Notes: generated from the sequence alone by a model not told the origin. DNA of 32,320 nt from Pumilibacter intestinalis (GCF_943193005.1 NZ_CALPCH010000021.1:1-32320), one strand, 5' to 3'. Positions 23,598-32,004 are shown, numbered from the stretch's first letter. Translations and numbers: made by a program.

Positions 23598-24872
23598 ATG
23601 AAACATAACGTATTAGTCGTAGGCGGCGGCGGAAGGGAACACGCCATAGCGTATGCTCTCGCCAAAAGCCCGCAGGTGGGCAAACTGTATTGCATACCCG
23701 GCAACGCGGGCATAGCCGAGCTTGCCGAGTGCCGACCCGATATAAAAGCAACCGACCTCGACAAGATTGTGGAATTCGTAAAAGCGCACGAGGATATTGA
23801 GCTTACCGTCGTTGCGCCCGACGACCCTTTGGCAATGGGGCTCGTTGATAGGTTGGAGAGCGAGGGCAAACGCGCTTTCGGACCTCGCGCGAACGCCGCT
23901 ATAATAGAGGCGAGCAAGGTGTTTTCCAAAAACCTCATGCGCAAATACTCCATACCCACGGCGGAATATCAAACTTTTTCTTGCTACGACGAAGCCGCAA
24001 AATATATAGAAACGTGCCCCGTGCCCACGGTGATAAAAGCCGACGGACTTGCGCTCGGCAAGGGCGTGATAATAGCTCAAAATCGCGAAGAAGCGCGGGC
24101 GGGGCTCAAAGAAATCATGCTCGATAAAGCGTTCGGCTCTGCGGGCGCAAACGTGGTTATAGAAGAATTTCTTACCGGTTTCGAGGTGAGCGTGCTCGCG
24201 TTCTCCGACGGCAAAACGGTAATACCCATGGCTTCGAGCCAAGACCACAAACGCGCACACGACGGCGACACGGGATTGAATACGGGCGGCATGGGCACTT
24301 TCAGCCCGCAGGACAAATACACGCCCGATATGGCGAAACGCGCCATGGAAACGGTGTTCGTTCCCACCGTTCGCGCCCTCGAAAAAGAGGGACGACCCTT
24401 TAAGGGCGTGCTGTATTTCGGACTGATGATAACCCCGTCGGGCGATATAAAAGTGCTCGAGTATAACGCGCGTTTCGGCGACCCCGAAGCTCAGGTAATA
24501 CTGCCTCGACTCAAAAACGACCTGTTCGACGTGTTCAACGCCTGCATAGACGGCACTCTCGACAAAATAACGCTCGAGTGGGACGAACGCGCCGCGGTGT
24601 GCGTGGTTGCGGCGTCGGGCGGCTATCCGCTAAAGTACGAAAAGGGCAAAAAGATAACTTTCGGCGATATCGACAAAGACGTGATTGTGTTCCACGCGGG
24701 CACTGCTATTTGCCCCGACTGCGGCGAAACGGTTACGAGCGGCGGCAGAGTGCTCGGCGTAACCGCGCTCGGCAAAACTCTTTCCGAAGCCAAAGCCAAA
24801 GCATACGCGAACATAAAAAAGATAAGTTTCGAGGGGATGTTTTATCGCTCCGATATTTGCAAAAACCACTGA
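23598..24872 (+). CDS. purD: Phosphoribosylamine--glycine ligase (GAR synthetase)
   Basis: A protein of 424 residues, normal PurD length, with an ATP-grasp fold. It joins glycine to phosphoribosylamine (step 2). Motifs are VLVVGGGGREHAIAYAL at the N terminus, CIPGNAGIAELAEC, VIKADGLALGKGVIIA in the ATP-grasp region, SQDHKRAHDGDTGLNTGGMG and VLEYNARFGDPEAQVILPRL. The start is ATG 23598, 4 nt after AAAAAGGAAA; the frame stays open upstream through repeat DNA, which is not part of the gene. A complete family B repeat begins 2 nt after its stop. Confidence 0.97.
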   Translation: MKHNVLVVGGGGREHAIAYALAKSPQVGKLYCIPGNAGIAELAECRPDIKATDLDKIVEFVKAHEDIELTVVAPDDPLAMGLVDRLESEGKRAFGPRANAAIIEASKVFSKNLMRKYSIPTAEYQTFSCYDEAAKYIETCPVPTVIKADGLALGKGVIIAQNREEARAGLKEIMLDKAFGSAGANVVIEEFLTGFEVSVLAFSDGKTVIPMASSQDHKRAHDGDTGLNTGGMGTFSPQDKYTPDMAKRAMETVFVPTVRALEKEGRPFKGVLYFGLMITPSGDIKVLEYNARFGDPEAQVILPRLKNDLFDVFNACIDGTLDKITLEWDERAAVCVVAASGGYPLKYEKGKKITFGDIDKDVIVFHAGTAICPDCGETVTSGGRVLGVTALGKTLSEAKAKAYANIKKISFEGMFYRSDICKNH

Positions 24873-24873
24873 C

Positions 24874-24997
24874 GGTGGCGAATAAGGGCGCATCTTGCGA
24901 CTACGTGTGCACCGCCCGCACAGGGCAGTATTAAATATACAGCCCGTGCGCGGAGCGTTGCACCTGTTGTCGCAATCTGCAACCCTTCTTCACCGCC
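24874..24997. repeat. Family B foldback repeat, complete copy 1 (after purD)
   Basis: 124 bp long. The ends GGTGGCGAATAAGGG and CCCTTCTTCACCGCC are inverted repeats with three mismatches. Further in, TTGCGAC pairs with GTCGCAA, then GTGCA with TGCAC, then the apex with GGGC/GCCC and GTAT/ATAC pairs. The apical 37 bases are identical to copy 2 at 29906. It starts 2 nt after the purD stop. Confidence 0.85.
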
Positions 24998-25011
24998 TTT
25001 CGGTACGCTGT

Positions 25012-25314
25012 GTCATTGCGAGCGTAGCGTGGCAATCCCCTGCGGTATTTCCCTGTCATTGCGAGGAGGGCAAAGCCCGACGAAGCAATCCCTTGCATGG
25101 AACAAGTACAGAGTCTGCACGTTTCTCTCGGCTGAGATTGCTTCGGAACTAAAGTTCCTCGCAATGACACGGTTGAGCAAATCCCCTGCGGTATTTCACC
25201 GTCATTGCGAGGAGGGCAAAGCCCGACGAAGCAATCCCTTGCATGGAACAAGTACAGAGTCTGCACGTTTCTCTCGGCTGAGATTGCTTCGGAACTAAAG
25301 TTCCTCGCAATGAC
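25012..25314. repeat. Family A repeats between purD and purL, with a 114-bp identical pair
   Basis: A short arm (25012, tip GCGTAGC, then GTGGCAATCC) precedes two complete elements, 25055-25168 and 25201-25314, which read the same base for base and are offset by 146 bp. Each has outer ends GTCATTGCGAGGA/TCCTCGCAATGAC, side hairpins GGGCAAAGCCC and GGAACTAAAGTTCC, and inner arms GAAGCAATC/GATTGCTTC. With the B copy they fill the 473-bp gap. No gene is seen in it. Confidence 0.9.
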
Positions 25315-25345
25315 GTTAACACACATTAAAAAAAGGAAAACAAGC

Positions 25346-28300
25346 ATGATAAAGAGAATTTTCGTTGAAAAGAAAGAGGGACTGCGGCACAGCGCAGATA
25401 AAGTAAAGTCCGATATCGAGGGCGTTCTCGGAATTCGCGCCGAGTGGGTGCGCGTATTCTTGCGTTACGACGTTGAGGGACTCGAGGGCGAAGATTTCGA
25501 CCGCGCGGTGACGTCGGTGTTTTCGGAGCCGCCCGTGGATAACATCTATTTCGAGGAGCTTCCCGAACTCGATGGCGAAATCATAGCGAGCGAGTATCTT
25601 CCGGGGCAGTACGACCAACGCGCCGACAGCGCGGCGCAGTGCGTGCAAATGCTCACGCTCAAGTCGCGCCCGCTCATTCGTTGCGCCACGGTGTACGCTT
25701 TCGGGGGCATAAACGCGGCTCAGCGCGAAAAGATAGCGGGATATCTCATAAATCCCGTGGAAGCGCGGCTTGCGCGTATGGAAAAGCCCGAAACGCTCAA
25801 CGAAAAATACGAAGAGCCGTCGCTCCCCGGTCTTGTGGATAGGTTCGTTGACTTTTCTCAAGACGAACTTGCGGCGTATCACTCGCGCGTGGGCTTTGCC
25901 ATGAGCGTTGCCGACCTCGCGTTCGTGCAGGCGCATTTCCGTTCGCAAATGCGCAATCCCACCGAAACCGAACTTAAAGTTATAGATACTTATTGGTCCG
26001 ACCATTGCCGTCACACCACCTTTCTCACTCACCTCGAGTCGGTGAAGATAAAGAGCGAAAATCCGGCTTTGCAAAAGGCTTACGAAACCTACTTGAAACT
26101 TTTCAACGAGCACCACGGCGGCAGGGCGGATAAGTACCCGTCGCTCATGGATATAGCCACGATAGGGGTGCGCGAACTCAAAAAGCAGGGCAAGCTCGAC
26201 AACCTCGACGCGAGCGAGGAAATCAACGCGTGCTCCATAAAAGTTACCGCAGAGGTGGACGGCAAGCCCGAGGACTGGCTTGTAATGTTCAAAAACGAAA
26301 CTCACAACCATCCCACCGAAATAGAGCCGTTCGGCGGCGCGGCAACCTGCCTCGGCGGCGCGATACGCGACCCTCTCTCGGGCAGGGTGTACGTGTATCA
26401 GGCAATGCGCGTAACGGGCGCGGCGGACGTAACCGAGAGTTTCGACAAAACGCTCAAAGGCAAACTGCCGCAACGCGTAATATCCAAAACGGCGGCGGCG
26501 GGCTTTTCGAGTTACGGCAACCAAATAGGACTCGCAACGGGCGGCGTGCACGAGGTTTATCACCCCGGCTACGTTGCCAAACGGCTTGAAACGGGCTTTG
26601 TAGTGGGCGCGGCTCCCGCCGAAAACGTGGTGCGTTCCGTTCCCGAAAAGGGCGACGTAGTGCTTCTTATCGGCGGAGCAACGGGCAGAGACGGATGCGG
26701 CGGCGCGACGGGTTCGAGCAAAGCGCACACCGAAAAGAGCCTCGATACCTGCGGCGCGGAGGTGCAAAAGGGCAATCCGCTTACCGAGCGCAAGATACAA
26801 AGACTTTTTAGAAAGAGCGAAGTAACCCGCCTTATAAAGCGTTGTAACGATTTCGGTGCGGGCGGCGTAAGCGTGGCTATAGGCGAATTGAGTCCGGGAC
26901 TGGATATAAACCTCGACGCCGTTCCCAAAAAGTATTACGGGCTTAACGCAACCGAGCTTGCCATAAGCGAGAGCCAAGAGCGCATGGCGGTTGTGGTCAA
27001 AGCGAGCGACGAACAAAAGATGATTAAGCTGTGCGCCGAAGAAAACCTTACGGCAACGCGCGTAGCCGTGGTAACAGACCTCAGCCGCATGCGCATGTAT
27101 TACGGCGGCAACCTCGTAGTGGACCTGCCGCGCAAATTCCTCGACAGCAACGGCGTGCGCCAGCACACCGACGTGGTTATAAAAGACGGCGAAGTCAAAT
27201 TCTTCGCGCCCGCCAAAGAGGTGGACGCGGCGATTAAAAAAGGCGATATGAGCGCGGCGGTGCGCCATACGCTTTCGCAACTCAACGTATGCTCGCAAAA
27301 GGGGTTGGGCGAAATATTCGACTCCACCATAGGCGCGGGCTCGGTGCTCATGCCTTTCGGCGGCAAGTACCAACTCACGCCCTCCATAGCAATGGCGGCA
27401 ACTCTGCCTACAAACGGCGTGACCGATACCGCAACGGTGTGCGCGTACGGATTTAATCCCTATCTTATGAGCGAGTCGCCCTTTTTGGGCGCGGTGTATT
27501 CGGTGCTCTTGAGCGCGGTTAAAACCGTTGCCGCGGGTGCGCCGCTTAGTAGCATTCGCCTTACTTTGCAGGAATTTTTCGAGCGCATGGGCACCGACCC
27601 CGCGCGTTGGGGCAAGCCCGCGGGCGCACTCTTGGGCGCGCTTGCCGCTCAGCTCGGACTCGGTCTCGGCGCGATAGGCGGCAAAGACTCCATGAGCGGC
27701 AGTTTCGAAAAGATTGACGTGCCGCCCACGCTCATTTCGTTCGCGCTCGGCGTGACGAAAAGCAAGTACGTTACCGACAACGTGTTGCGCGGCGGCGAAA
27801 AGGTGTACCGCCTAAAACTCAGAACGGATATATACGCAATGCCGAATTTCGAGCATGCGGTGGAACTGCTCAAACTGCTTTCGGGCGAGATTGCCCGCGG
27901 CAGAGTGAAATTCGCAACGGTGGTTGAAGAGGGCGGCGCGGCGGCGGCTGTAATGAAGAGCGCGTTCGGCAACAAGCTCGGCTTTAACTTTACTTATAAA
28001 GATACGCGCAATTTGTTCGCGCCCTATCTCGGCGACATACTCGTTGCGCTCGAAGACCCCGACGATTTCGTGGGTTACGAACCCGAACTCATAGGCGAAA
28101 CCACCGCCGACGGAAAGTTTACCTTTGCCGAAGGTTGCGTTTCGGTAGAGGACGCGATAAACGCGTTCACGGGTAAGCTCGAAAAGGTTTATCCCACCGT
28201 TGCGCATGCGGCGGGCGAAGCGGAAAACGTTACGTTCTGCGGCGCGGGCGCACCCAAACCCGCAAAGAAAAAGAAGAACGTGAAAGTGTTTATTCCCGTG

Positions 28301-29074
28301 TTCCCGGGCACGAACTGCGAGTTCGATACCGCCAAGCGTTTTATGCTAGCGGGCGCGGAACCGGTAATTCGCGTTATAAGAAACCGTTCGCAAGAAGAGC
28401 TTTCCGAGTCGCTCGACGAAATGGCAAAGTGCATTGAAAAATGCCAAATCATAGCTTTCCCCGGCGGATTTTCGGGCGGCGACGAGCCGGACGGAAGCGG
28501 CAAGTTTATTGCCACTGCGTTCCGTTGCGGCAAGATTGCCGACGCGATAGACGCGCTCTTATACAAACGCGACGGTCTTATTTTGGGCATTTGCAACGGC
28601 TTCCAAGCTCTCGTAAAACTCGGACTTTTGCCCGACGGCAAGATAGCCGAGCTCAAAAGCAATTCGCCCACTCTCACGTTCAACAACATAGCCCGCCACG
28701 TTTCAACCGCGGTTAACGTGCGAGTTGCAAGCTCGCTGTCGCCCTGGCTTGCGGCGGTTAAACCCGGCGACGTGTTCAAAGTGGCGGTGAGCCACGGCGA
28801 AGGCAAGTTCGTGGCTCCTCTCGAAAAACTCGCGGAGCTTGCGGCAAACGGGCAGATAGCAACGCAGTATTGCGACGAGCTCGGCAACGCAACAATGACG
28901 AGCCCGTTCAATCCCAACGGCTCTATGATGGCTATAGAGGGCATAACGAGTCGCGACGGAAGAATACTCGGCAAAATGGGTCACAGCGAACGCATAGGCG
29001 AATATCTTATGAAGAACGTACCCGGTAACGCCGACATGAAAATTTTCGAAAGCGGCGTAAAATATTTTAAGTAG
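25346..29074 (+). CDS. purL: FGAM synthase, single-chain (synthetase plus glutaminase)
   Basis: A protein of 1242 residues, matching the long single-chain clade usual in Clostridia. It converts FGAR to FGAM with ATP and glutamine (step 4). The N-terminal region has MIKRIFVEKKEG. The synthetase core has YWSDHCRHTTF, FKNETHNHPTEIEPFGGA (from about residue 316) and FGAGGVSVAIGELSPG, with GGKDSMSGSF later. The C-terminal glutaminase begins near FIPVFPGTNCEFDTAKRF, has the nucleophile Cys 1083 in LGICNGFQ, and ends with MGHSERIGEYL carrying the His/Glu pair. The start ATG 25346 has AAGGA (25333-25337) 8 nt upstream; the open frame before it is repeat DNA. It is the last pur gene in the window. Confidence 0.97.
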   Translation: MIKRIFVEKKEGLRHSADKVKSDIEGVLGIRAEWVRVFLRYDVEGLEGEDFDRAVTSVFSEPPVDNIYFEELPELDGEIIASEYLPGQYDQRADSAAQCVQMLTLKSRPLIRCATVYAFGGINAAQREKIAGYLINPVEARLARMEKPETLNEKYEEPSLPGLVDRFVDFSQDELAAYHSRVGFAMSVADLAFVQAHFRSQMRNPTETELKVIDTYWSDHCRHTTFLTHLESVKIKSENPALQKAYETYLKLFNEHHGGRADKYPSLMDIATIGVRELKKQGKLDNLDASEEINACSIKVTAEVDGKPEDWLVMFKNETHNHPTEIEPFGGAATCLGGAIRDPLSGRVYVYQAMRVTGAADVTESFDKTLKGKLPQRVISKTAAAGFSSYGNQIGLATGGVHEVYHPGYVAKRLETGFVVGAAPAENVVRSVPEKGDVVLLIGGATGRDGCGGATGSSKAHTEKSLDTCGAEVQKGNPLTERKIQRLFRKSEVTRLIKRCNDFGAGGVSVAIGELSPGLDINLDAVPKKYYGLNATELAISESQERMAVVVKASDEQKMIKLCAEENLTATRVAVVTDLSRMRMYYGGNLVVDLPRKFLDSNGVRQHTDVVIKDGEVKFFAPAKEVDAAIKKGDMSAAVRHTLSQLNVCSQKGLGEIFDSTIGAGSVLMPFGGKYQLTPSIAMAATLPTNGVTDTATVCAYGFNPYLMSESPFLGAVYSVLLSAVKTVAAGAPLSSIRLTLQEFFERMGTDPARWGKPAGALLGALAAQLGLGLGAIGGKDSMSGSFEKIDVPPTLISFALGVTKSKYVTDNVLRGGEKVYRLKLRTDIYAMPNFEHAVELLKLLSGEIARGRVKFATVVEEGGAAAAVMKSAFGNKLGFNFTYKDTRNLFAPYLGDILVALEDPDDFVGYEPELIGETTADGKFTFAEGCVSVEDAINAFTGKLEKVYPTVAHAAGEAENVTFCGAGAPKPAKKKKNVKVFIPVFPGTNCEFDTAKRFMLAGAEPVIRVIRNRSQEELSESLDEMAKCIEKCQIIAFPGGFSGGDEPDGSGKFIATAFRCGKIADAIDALLYKRDGLILGICNGFQALVKLGLLPDGKIAELKSNSPTLTFNNIARHVSTAVNVRVASSLSPWLAAVKPGDVFKVAVSHGEGKFVAPLEKLAELAANGQIATQYCDELGNATMTSPFNPNGSMMAIEGITSRDGRILGKMGHSERIGEYLMKNVPGNADMKIFESGVKYFK

Positions 29075-29088
29075 GGTAGGAGCAAGCT

Positions 29089-29266
29089 GTCATTGCGAGG
29101 AGGGCGTAGCCCGACGAAGCAATCCCATACATGAGGAGGCAAAACCCACTGTACATGTGCAATGCAGGAGATTGCCACGGGCATAAATGCCCTCGCAATG
29201 ACGTTTGTCCCCTCCACCCGTCATTGCGAGGAGGGCAAAGCCCGACGAAGCAATCCCATACATGAG
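29089..29266. repeat. Family A repeats after purL
   Basis: A complete 114-bp element spans 29089-29202, with left tip GGGCGTAGCCC and right tip GGGCATAAATGCCC. A single left arm with tip GGGCAAAGCCC and GAAGCAATCCC spans 29220-29266. No T-rich terminator for the pur cluster is seen here. Confidence 0.85.
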
Positions 29267-29288
29267 AAAGTAATAACACGTTTCGAGG

Positions 29289-29294
29289 TATACT
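29289..29294 (+). promoter_or_regulatory. Possible -10 box 6 nt before the gene at 29301
   Basis: TATACT (29289-29294) ends 6 nt before GTG 29301, which would make the message start at or near the first codon. No -35 box is evident. A weak GAGG at 29285-29288 would be an alternative ribosome binding site if transcription starts further upstream. Confidence 0.35.
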
Positions 29295-29300
29295 ATATAA

Positions 29301-29906
29301 GTGCTTAACGCCGTAAAAAAAATAATATTTACCGTCGCGCCGTTTGCGTTGCCCGTTATAGTTGGCATAGTGTGCGCAATCGTGGGCGGCGTGCTCATTG
29401 CCGTTACCGTGCGCCAAATTCGCCGACAGGTAAAACTTTATAATTCCATAACTCTCGTAGAGCTCAAGAGTTTTAAGTGGCACTATTTCGTGTTCATATT
29501 CGTGGCGGCGTTTTTCGTATTTTACGTAATAACGCAAATGGCGGACTACGCCGCGCCCGAGGTGAACGTGATGAGCGAGAACTTGAATATGCAGCGTTGG
29601 CAAGTGAATTTAACGCTCGCGTTCATGCTTTATTTGTTGCTCGCCGTGGAATTTTTGCTAATCGTGCTCGCCCGCAGTAAGTCCGCTGTGGTGGATAAAG
29701 GAATATACTCGGGCATGCGTTATCTCGATTGGTATCACGTTCACGACTACATCATAGACGAAGAGCGCGGGCACGTGATACTCTCGTCCGACAAATACAC
29801 TTTCTTCACTCTCCGCGGCACGACTCCGCCGCTCAAAGTGGCAAAAAACGATATCCCGAAATTGAAGTTTATACTTAATAAGAACAAAAACAAATTCTCC
29901 GAGTAG
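29301..29906 (+). CDS. Unrecognised three-helix membrane protein
   Basis: A protein of 201 residues. Transmembrane helices lie at about 9-36, 60-79 and 101-124. A cytoplasmic-type C-terminal domain of about 75 residues follows (DKGIYSGMRYLDWYHVHDYI, then VILSSDKYTFFTL and a basic KNKNK end). This layout (hydrophobic helices plus a small beta domain with a W-x-x-V/I-x-x-Y/F core) resembles uncharacterised YcxB/DUF-type membrane proteins of Firmicutes, but I cannot name a family with confidence. The start is GTG 29301; no other start lies in the first 75 residues. The TAG stop shares its last G with the left end of a family B repeat. Confidence 0.72.
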   Translation: MLNAVKKIIFTVAPFALPVIVGIVCAIVGGVLIAVTVRQIRRQVKLYNSITLVELKSFKWHYFVFIFVAAFFVFYVITQMADYAAPEVNVMSENLNMQRWQVNLTLAFMLYLLLAVEFLLIVLARSKSAVVDKGIYSGMRYLDWYHVHDYIIDEERGHVILSSDKYTFFTLRGTTPPLKVAKNDIPKLKFILNKNKNKFSE

Positions 29907-30029
29907 GCGGCGTATAAGGGCGCATCTTGCCACTGCGTGTTTTATAAACCGCACAGGGCAGTATTAAATATACAGCCCGTGCGCGGTTTCAAAACCTGCC
30001 GTGTCAATCTGCAACCCTTCTCCGCCGCC
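29906..30029. repeat. Family B foldback repeat, complete copy 2
   Basis: 124 bp long, the same length as copy 1. The ends GGCGGCGTATAAGGG and CCCTTCTCCGCCGCC pair with two mismatches. TTGCCAC faces GTGTCAA, GTTTT pairs with AAAAC, and AAACCGC pairs with GCGGTTT below an apex identical to copy 1. Several stem pairs differ from copy 1 on both sides and remain paired. The first G is the last base of the upstream stop codon. Confidence 0.85.
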
Positions 30030-30042
30030 TTAAACGCTTACC

Positions 30043-30155
30043 CGTCATTGCGAGGGCACAATGTGCCCGCGGCAATCTCATACATCAAACCCGTAAGCAT
30101 CTGTGCCTTTCTTTCGGCTGAGATTGCCACGCTCGTTTCACTCACTCGCAATGAC
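30043..30155. repeat. Complete family A element before the gene at 30185
   Basis: GTCATTGCGAG with left tip GGGCACAATGTGCCC and GCGGCAATCTC; then a core ending TCTTTCGGCTGAGATTGCC, with right tip CGCTCGTTTCACTCAC and CTCGCAATGAC at 30155. It lies 14 bp after a complete family B copy. Confidence 0.87.
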
Positions 30156-30184
30156 AAGAAACCACCGTTTACAAGGAATAAAAA

Positions 30185-30382
30185 ATGCAAGATAAAAAAC
30201 AGCGAATAAGAGAGTTGCGCAAAATAGTGGACGCGCCGAGATTTGTGTGCGATTGCGAAGACGTGCTTCCCGCGGCGTGGCGCGAACCGCCCGTTTTCGA
30301 CGGATTAAAGTGCAGTAAAACCGTTCAGCAACTCCTTCAAGAGCAATATGAGCGCGAACATCCCGCCGCGCCCAAACACTGA
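30185..30382 (+). CDS. Unrecognised 65-residue protein
   Basis: A protein of 65 residues, not recognised. A basic helix at the N terminus (KKQRIRELRKIVD) is followed by a segment with two close cysteines (FVCDCED), a Pro-rich turn (EPPVFDGLKC) and a C-terminal helix (KTVQQLLQEQYERE). There is no signal peptide. AAGGA (30173-30177) lies 7 nt before ATG 30185. Its stop is only 4 bp from the stop of the convergent gene, with no terminator between. Confidence 0.6.
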   Translation: MQDKKQRIRELRKIVDAPRFVCDCEDVLPAAWREPPVFDGLKCSKTVQQLLQEQYEREHPAAPKH

Positions 30383-30386
30383 AATA

Positions 30387-31709
30387 TCATAATGGGAATT
30401 TGGATATCCAAACGTCCGTTCCGCCGAAAAAGTCGCCGCAGTCGCGACTTTTTCCGTTTATATCGCTAACCGCGGTGAGCCCGTTTGCGGTGAGCGATAT
30501 CAGAGCGCGGGTTGTGCCCGTGGTTTCGGGCAATAAGAGTTTTGTTTCGTTGCCCCCCAAACAAAGTATTTTGAGGTTGCCGTTTTTTACGCCCGCCGCA
30601 AACGCCGCCTTGCCGTTGTTGGCAAAGTCCGTAATGCGGGTTACGTCAAAGTCAGTCGAGCCTACGCTCCTGCCGTCGTCGCCCAGTTCTACCAGCTTTT
30701 CGCCCGTAAAGGCGTAGGGCGCACCCGCGTAAAACAGAGTTTTTTTGCAGTCGTTGGGCGTTTCGGTGAGAAACAGCACCTTGTTTTTCACAAGATTGGA
30801 GCCGAGCAAAAGCAGTTCGCAGTTGCCGTCGCGGTCGCTCACCGCGGCAAATCCGTCGCCGAGCGGCATGAACGCTTCGGGCACGTATTTGTATCCCAGG
30901 TTTACGTCGGTAAACGCGGGCGGCGATATGGTGGTAAAACGCGCCACGGTGAGATATCCGAGGTCTTGATATTGCGCCGACGCCGCCAAAATGTAGCCGC
31001 TCGAATAGGGCATGAGGTCGAGGAGTTTAAGACTGTATGTGTGCGAAAACAGCTTTTCGCGCTCGAGAGTAAGCCCCGATGTGTAGACGTGGAGCAGGAG
31101 AGAGGTGCGCTTAGTCACCTCGTCGAGCGACTCGGCAACGAGAAAATAGCGGTTATCGTACTCGTACAATCCGCATGCGGTGAGAGCGTGCAAAGGCGGC
31201 ATGTTTACTTTGCCCGTTACGGTGAGCGAGTCCGAAAGAGTGTATAAGCCCGCCACCATGCCTTCGTTGCCCGCCGCCGCAAAGCCCGCGCTCGTGGGTA
31301 TCACTTTGGCTATCGTAAAATCGAACGCCGTAAAGGCGAGAGTGCTCCCCGCCAAAGACAGCCTTGCCCCAAAGCCGCGGGTTGAGCCGCTTTCGCGCCC
31401 CGCAAAGTCGAAATCGCCCGAGTCGGTGTTGCCGAATATGTAAAGCTCGTTGTTTTTGCGTATCACCGACACCGCGATATCCGCGCCGCTTCCGCCTATG
31501 TTTTGCTCCCATTCTATACTGTCGTTTGCGCTCACTCGCGCCGAACGCAGAATTTCATGGGGCGGGCGTTGCGTTTCGTTCGCGTTTCCGTTCGCCGGCG
31601 TTACGTCGCGCGAAGACACCGTATACGCCACGCCGCACAGCAGTATGAGTATTACCGCCGTGAGTATCATCACCGTTTGCACTTGCCGTTTATTAAGTAT
31701 CGCTTTCAT
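30387..31709 (-). CDS. Membrane-anchored extracellular protein with beta-propeller character
   Basis: A protein of 440 residues. An uncleaved-type N-terminal helix (about 11-31, after a basic KAILNKRQ start) anchors it in the membrane; the rest should be outside. The extracellular part is made of repeating short strands. The motifs IGGSGADIAVSVI, ELYIFGNTDSGDFDF and the C-terminal FFGGTDVWISKF resemble SBBP-type propeller repeats, the last strand probably closing the ring with the first. No catalytic motif is visible. The start is set at the ATG at 31709: TATAAT ends 7 nt upstream and there is no ribosome binding site, so the message is probably leaderless. An in-frame upstream extension exists but its sequence is the promoter region. 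Confidence 0.75.
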   Translation of the reverse strand: MKAILNKRQVQTVMILTAVILILLCGVAYTVSSRDVTPANGNANETQRPPHEILRSARVSANDSIEWEQNIGGSGADIAVSVIRKNNELYIFGNTDSGDFDFAGRESGSTRGFGARLSLAGSTLAFTAFDFTIAKVIPTSAGFAAAGNEGMVAGLYTLSDSLTVTGKVNMPPLHALTACGLYEYDNRYFLVAESLDEVTKRTSLLLHVYTSGLTLEREKLFSHTYSLKLLDLMPYSSGYILAASAQYQDLGYLTVARFTTISPPAFTDVNLGYKYVPEAFMPLGDGFAAVSDRDGNCELLLLGSNLVKNKVLFLTETPNDCKKTLFYAGAPYAFTGEKLVELGDDGRSVGSTDFDVTRITDFANNGKAAFAAGVKNGNLKILCLGGNETKLLLPETTGTTRALISLTANGLTAVSDINGKSRDCGDFFGGTDVWISKFPL

Positions 31710-31716
31710 GCATACG

Positions 31717-31722
31717 ATTATA
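31717..31722 (-). promoter_or_regulatory. Extended -10 box 7 nt before the gene ending at 30387
   Basis: On the - strand TGCTATAAT places TATAAT (31722-31717) with an upstream TG, the extended -10 form, which needs little -35 contact. The ATG at 31709 would be at or next to the transcription start. No Shine-Dalgarno sequence lies between. Confidence 0.6.
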
Positions 31723-31801
31723 GCACTAAAAATCGCTGATGTATCCGCCCCCGCAATTTTAGACAATTAAAGTTATTTTATTGCAAAATGGGAAATTTGT
31801 T

Positions 31802-31942
31802 GAGCCTTTTGGCGTCAAAAGGCTCGCGAAAACCGCAAGGTATTCCCGCTTTTGGAGGCGCCCCAAAAGCGGGGCAAAAGGGCGGCGGGGAAACTTTCGG
31901 CTGTGTCCCCTGCACCCCCGCAACGATAAGGGCGTTGCCCTT
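31802..31942 (+). other. Tandem strong hairpins in a gene-free stretch
   Basis: Three perfect inverted repeats occur within 141 bp. GAGCCTTTTG/CAAAAGGCTC is at 31802-31811 and 31816-31825 (4-nt loop). CCCGCTTTTGG/CCAAAAGCGGG is at 31845-31855 and 31863-31873 (7-nt loop). AAGGGC/GCCCTT is at 31928-31933 and 31937-31942 (3-nt loop). None is followed by a T-run. Open frames cross it but have no ribosome binding site and run into repeats. It could be a structured RNA, a remnant of a mobile element, or a third repeat family. It makes up most of the 31710-32004 gap. Confidence 0.5.
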
Positions 31943-32004
31943 AACCCACACGCTAACGCGTAGAAGATTTATTGCGGGTAATCGCTACTGTTTGGGTCTA
32001 TCCC

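Noticed and set aside
25316-27373. 685-codon open frame on the - strand opposite purL
   Set aside because: It is the antisense of a conserved enzyme; long antisense frames are common here because of third-position bias. It has no family motif and no ribosome binding site.
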